Source: Flammeovirga kamogawensis (GTDB taxonomy: Bacteria > Bacteroidota > Bacteroidia > Cytophagales > Flammeovirgaceae). From it: a stretch of 64,000 nucleotides of DNA. This document shows positions 63,154 to 64,000 of this stretch, in pieces. The stretch lies in contig NZ_CP076128.1 of the NCBI RefSeq assembly GCF_018736065.1, forward strand, positions 62,001 through 126,000, written 5' to 3'. The notes beneath the pieces were generated by a model, which saw only the letters and a program-made list of their open reading frames with translations, was not told the DNA's origin and ran no database searches. Position 1 is the first letter of the stretch. Every line of letters begins with the position of its first letter. Made by a program: the position numbers and the translations under genes.

Positions 63154-64000
63154 TTAATAGTATTTATCACTTTTTGGTGTTGAAGTGGCACGTTTAAATG
63201 TTCGGCCAAAATTAGCCTTTAAACTAAAAATATGTGAGTATAAAGAAGCTGTTGATACATCTCCAATATTAGTAAGTGCATAATCAATTGTAAATCCTTT
63301 AAAAGCAAAGCCAGCTCCAAAACTTGGTAAGAATTCTAAAGTTTTAGAACCATTAAACTCTGTAATATATTGAAGCTGAGATATACCACCTCTTAAAAAG
63401 ATCATCTGTTTGTAATGAAATTCAACTCCAGCATGAGGATCCACACTTAATAATTCACTTTTAATTACTGTATTTCTCTTACCATCAAAAGTAATGTCTG
63501 CTCCTAATGATACGAGTACTCCAATAAGTTCGTCAGCATCTTCTAGATGGCTATTTTTCCAAATTGGAAAACTTTTGGCACCCCCAACAATTAATCTTGG
63601 TGTGGCAACTTCCACAGAATTATCTGGAATAGTATTACCAGTAGCAGCAAAAACATCATAAAAAGTAGCAGGGTTGTAGGTCCATATATTATACGTTCCC
63701 GTAATATCTTTTGCGGTTACACCAACTTTCCATGTTCCTTTTTGCCACTGTGCACCAATGTCTAAACCAAAACCCCATGCATTTGCAAATTGTCCAGCAT
63801 TTCTGTAAATAATTTTTGCATTGGCTCCAAACTGAAGATTAGGAAGGTTAGGAAACATTCTTGCATAGGAGAAAATAAATGCATAATCAGAAGCAGAAAA
63901 GCTTTTTACATTATCCCAATTTAATGATCCATCAGGGTCAAATAGATATCTTGTATCTGGGATATCATCTACACCAAATCGTATTGCAGAAAACCCTAAT
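63154..64000 (-). CDS. PorV/PorQ-family outer-membrane protein, 5' end outside the window
   Basis: Open from the right window edge. Read upstream of the first in-window ATG (63858), the frame continues without a stop to the edge and encodes LGFSAIRFGVDDIPDTRYL, then 'SFSASDYAFIFSYARM', the conserved block of PorV/PorQ-type beta-barrels (FadL/OMPP1-related). At least 282 residues are present; the N-terminus and signal peptide lie beyond 64000. PorV shuttles type IX secretion cargo; PorQ or another paralogue is equally possible here. Upstream of the TPR and PD40 genes. Confidence 0.82.
   Translation of the reverse strand, partial: LGFSAIRFGVDDIPDTRYLFDPDGSLNWDNVKSFSASDYAFIFSYARMFPNLPNLQFGANAKIIYRNAGQFANAWGFGLDIGAQWQKGTWKVGVTAKDITGTYNIWTYNPATFYDVFAATGNTIPDNSVEVATPRLIVGGAKSFPIWKNSHLEDADELIGVLVSLGADITFDGKRNTVIKSELLSVDPHAGVEFHYKQMIFLRGGISQLQYITEFNGSKTLEFLPSFGAGFAFKGFTIDYALTNIGDVSTASLYSHIFSLKANFGRTFKRATSTPKSDKYY

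Noticed and set aside
1-64000. CRISPR arrays, tRNA or rRNA genes, integrase/att sites
   Set aside because: No regularly spaced repeats, cloverleaf-like sequences or rRNA signatures were seen while reading the gaps; a tRNAscan/CRISPR finder run would settle it.

Overview
The window is AT-rich, gene-dense bacterial chromosome that reads as Bacteroidota, most likely order Cytophagales and close to Flammeovirga. The pointers are a gliding-motility GldC homologue, a PorV/PorQ-type outer-membrane protein, TPR/PD40 proteins of the type IX secretion style, a SusC/TonB-like receptor with a carboxypeptidase-regulatory N-domain, DUF4292 and DCC-family proteins, TAnnTTTG-type promoters, and 'AQ'-ended signal peptides. 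Taxonomy is inferred from protein families only; no rRNA or tRNA gene is present.

Layout. 0.2-5 kb: topoisomerase IV subunit A, class I HMG-CoA reductase with an extra N-domain, and AroQ. 5-11 kb: a tight minus-strand operon of a beta-propeller protein, a PorE-like TPR-PD40-OmpA protein, YfiR, and a CHASE8-HAMP hybrid histidine kinase. This mirrors the YfiB-YfiR-YfiN layout with a kinase in place of the diguanylate cyclase. 11-13.7 kb: PheA and two secreted proteins of unknown function. 13.7-24.2 kb: a minus-strand signalling island of CheR, CheB, a membrane GAF protein, a SiaA-like PP2C phosphatase, SiaB kinase and SiaC, followed by a TerB/FHA-like/ABCG fusion transporter. 24.3-28.4 kb: an unlisted 59-residue lipoprotein, MetX under a SAM-I riboswitch, and a TonB-dependent receptor. 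28.6-31.8 kb: YjbR-like protein, a SerB-SerA fusion, DUF2147 and an acyl-CoA-binding protein. 31.8-33.3 kb: an intact IS4-family element.

33.3-39.9 kb: RfaE2, a flippase-like membrane protein, PanD, HisF, a short CarB, and dCMP deaminase. 40-43.1 kb: cytochrome c oxidase subunits II and I behind an FNR/CRP-like palindrome. 43-49 kb: a lipoprotein, HolA, QueD, an ABM protein, GldC, an HTH protein, and a 628-residue PurF-type enzyme. 49-53.8 kb: two leucine-rich-repeat proteins around a DCC thiol oxidoreductase, a hydroxyacid dehydrogenase and a coiled-coil lipoprotein. 53.8-55.1 kb: a gene-poor stretch with nested inverted repeats and an IS30-like remnant. 55-64 kb: ValS, DUF4292, LpxB, a PTPS-II-like pterin enzyme, two TPR proteins and the 3' part of a PorV-like gene cut by the window edge.

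Most genes are housekeeping. The parts that deserve attention are the YfiBNR-like kinase operon, whose OmpA-domain gene lacks a canonical start codon for its signal peptide, and the CheR-CheB-GAF-SiaA-SiaB-SiaC island. Single-gene oddities (HMGR N-domain, SerB-SerA fusion, CarB without its regulatory domain, two distinct PTPS-family enzymes) and the structured intergenic region near 54.1 kb also merit a look.
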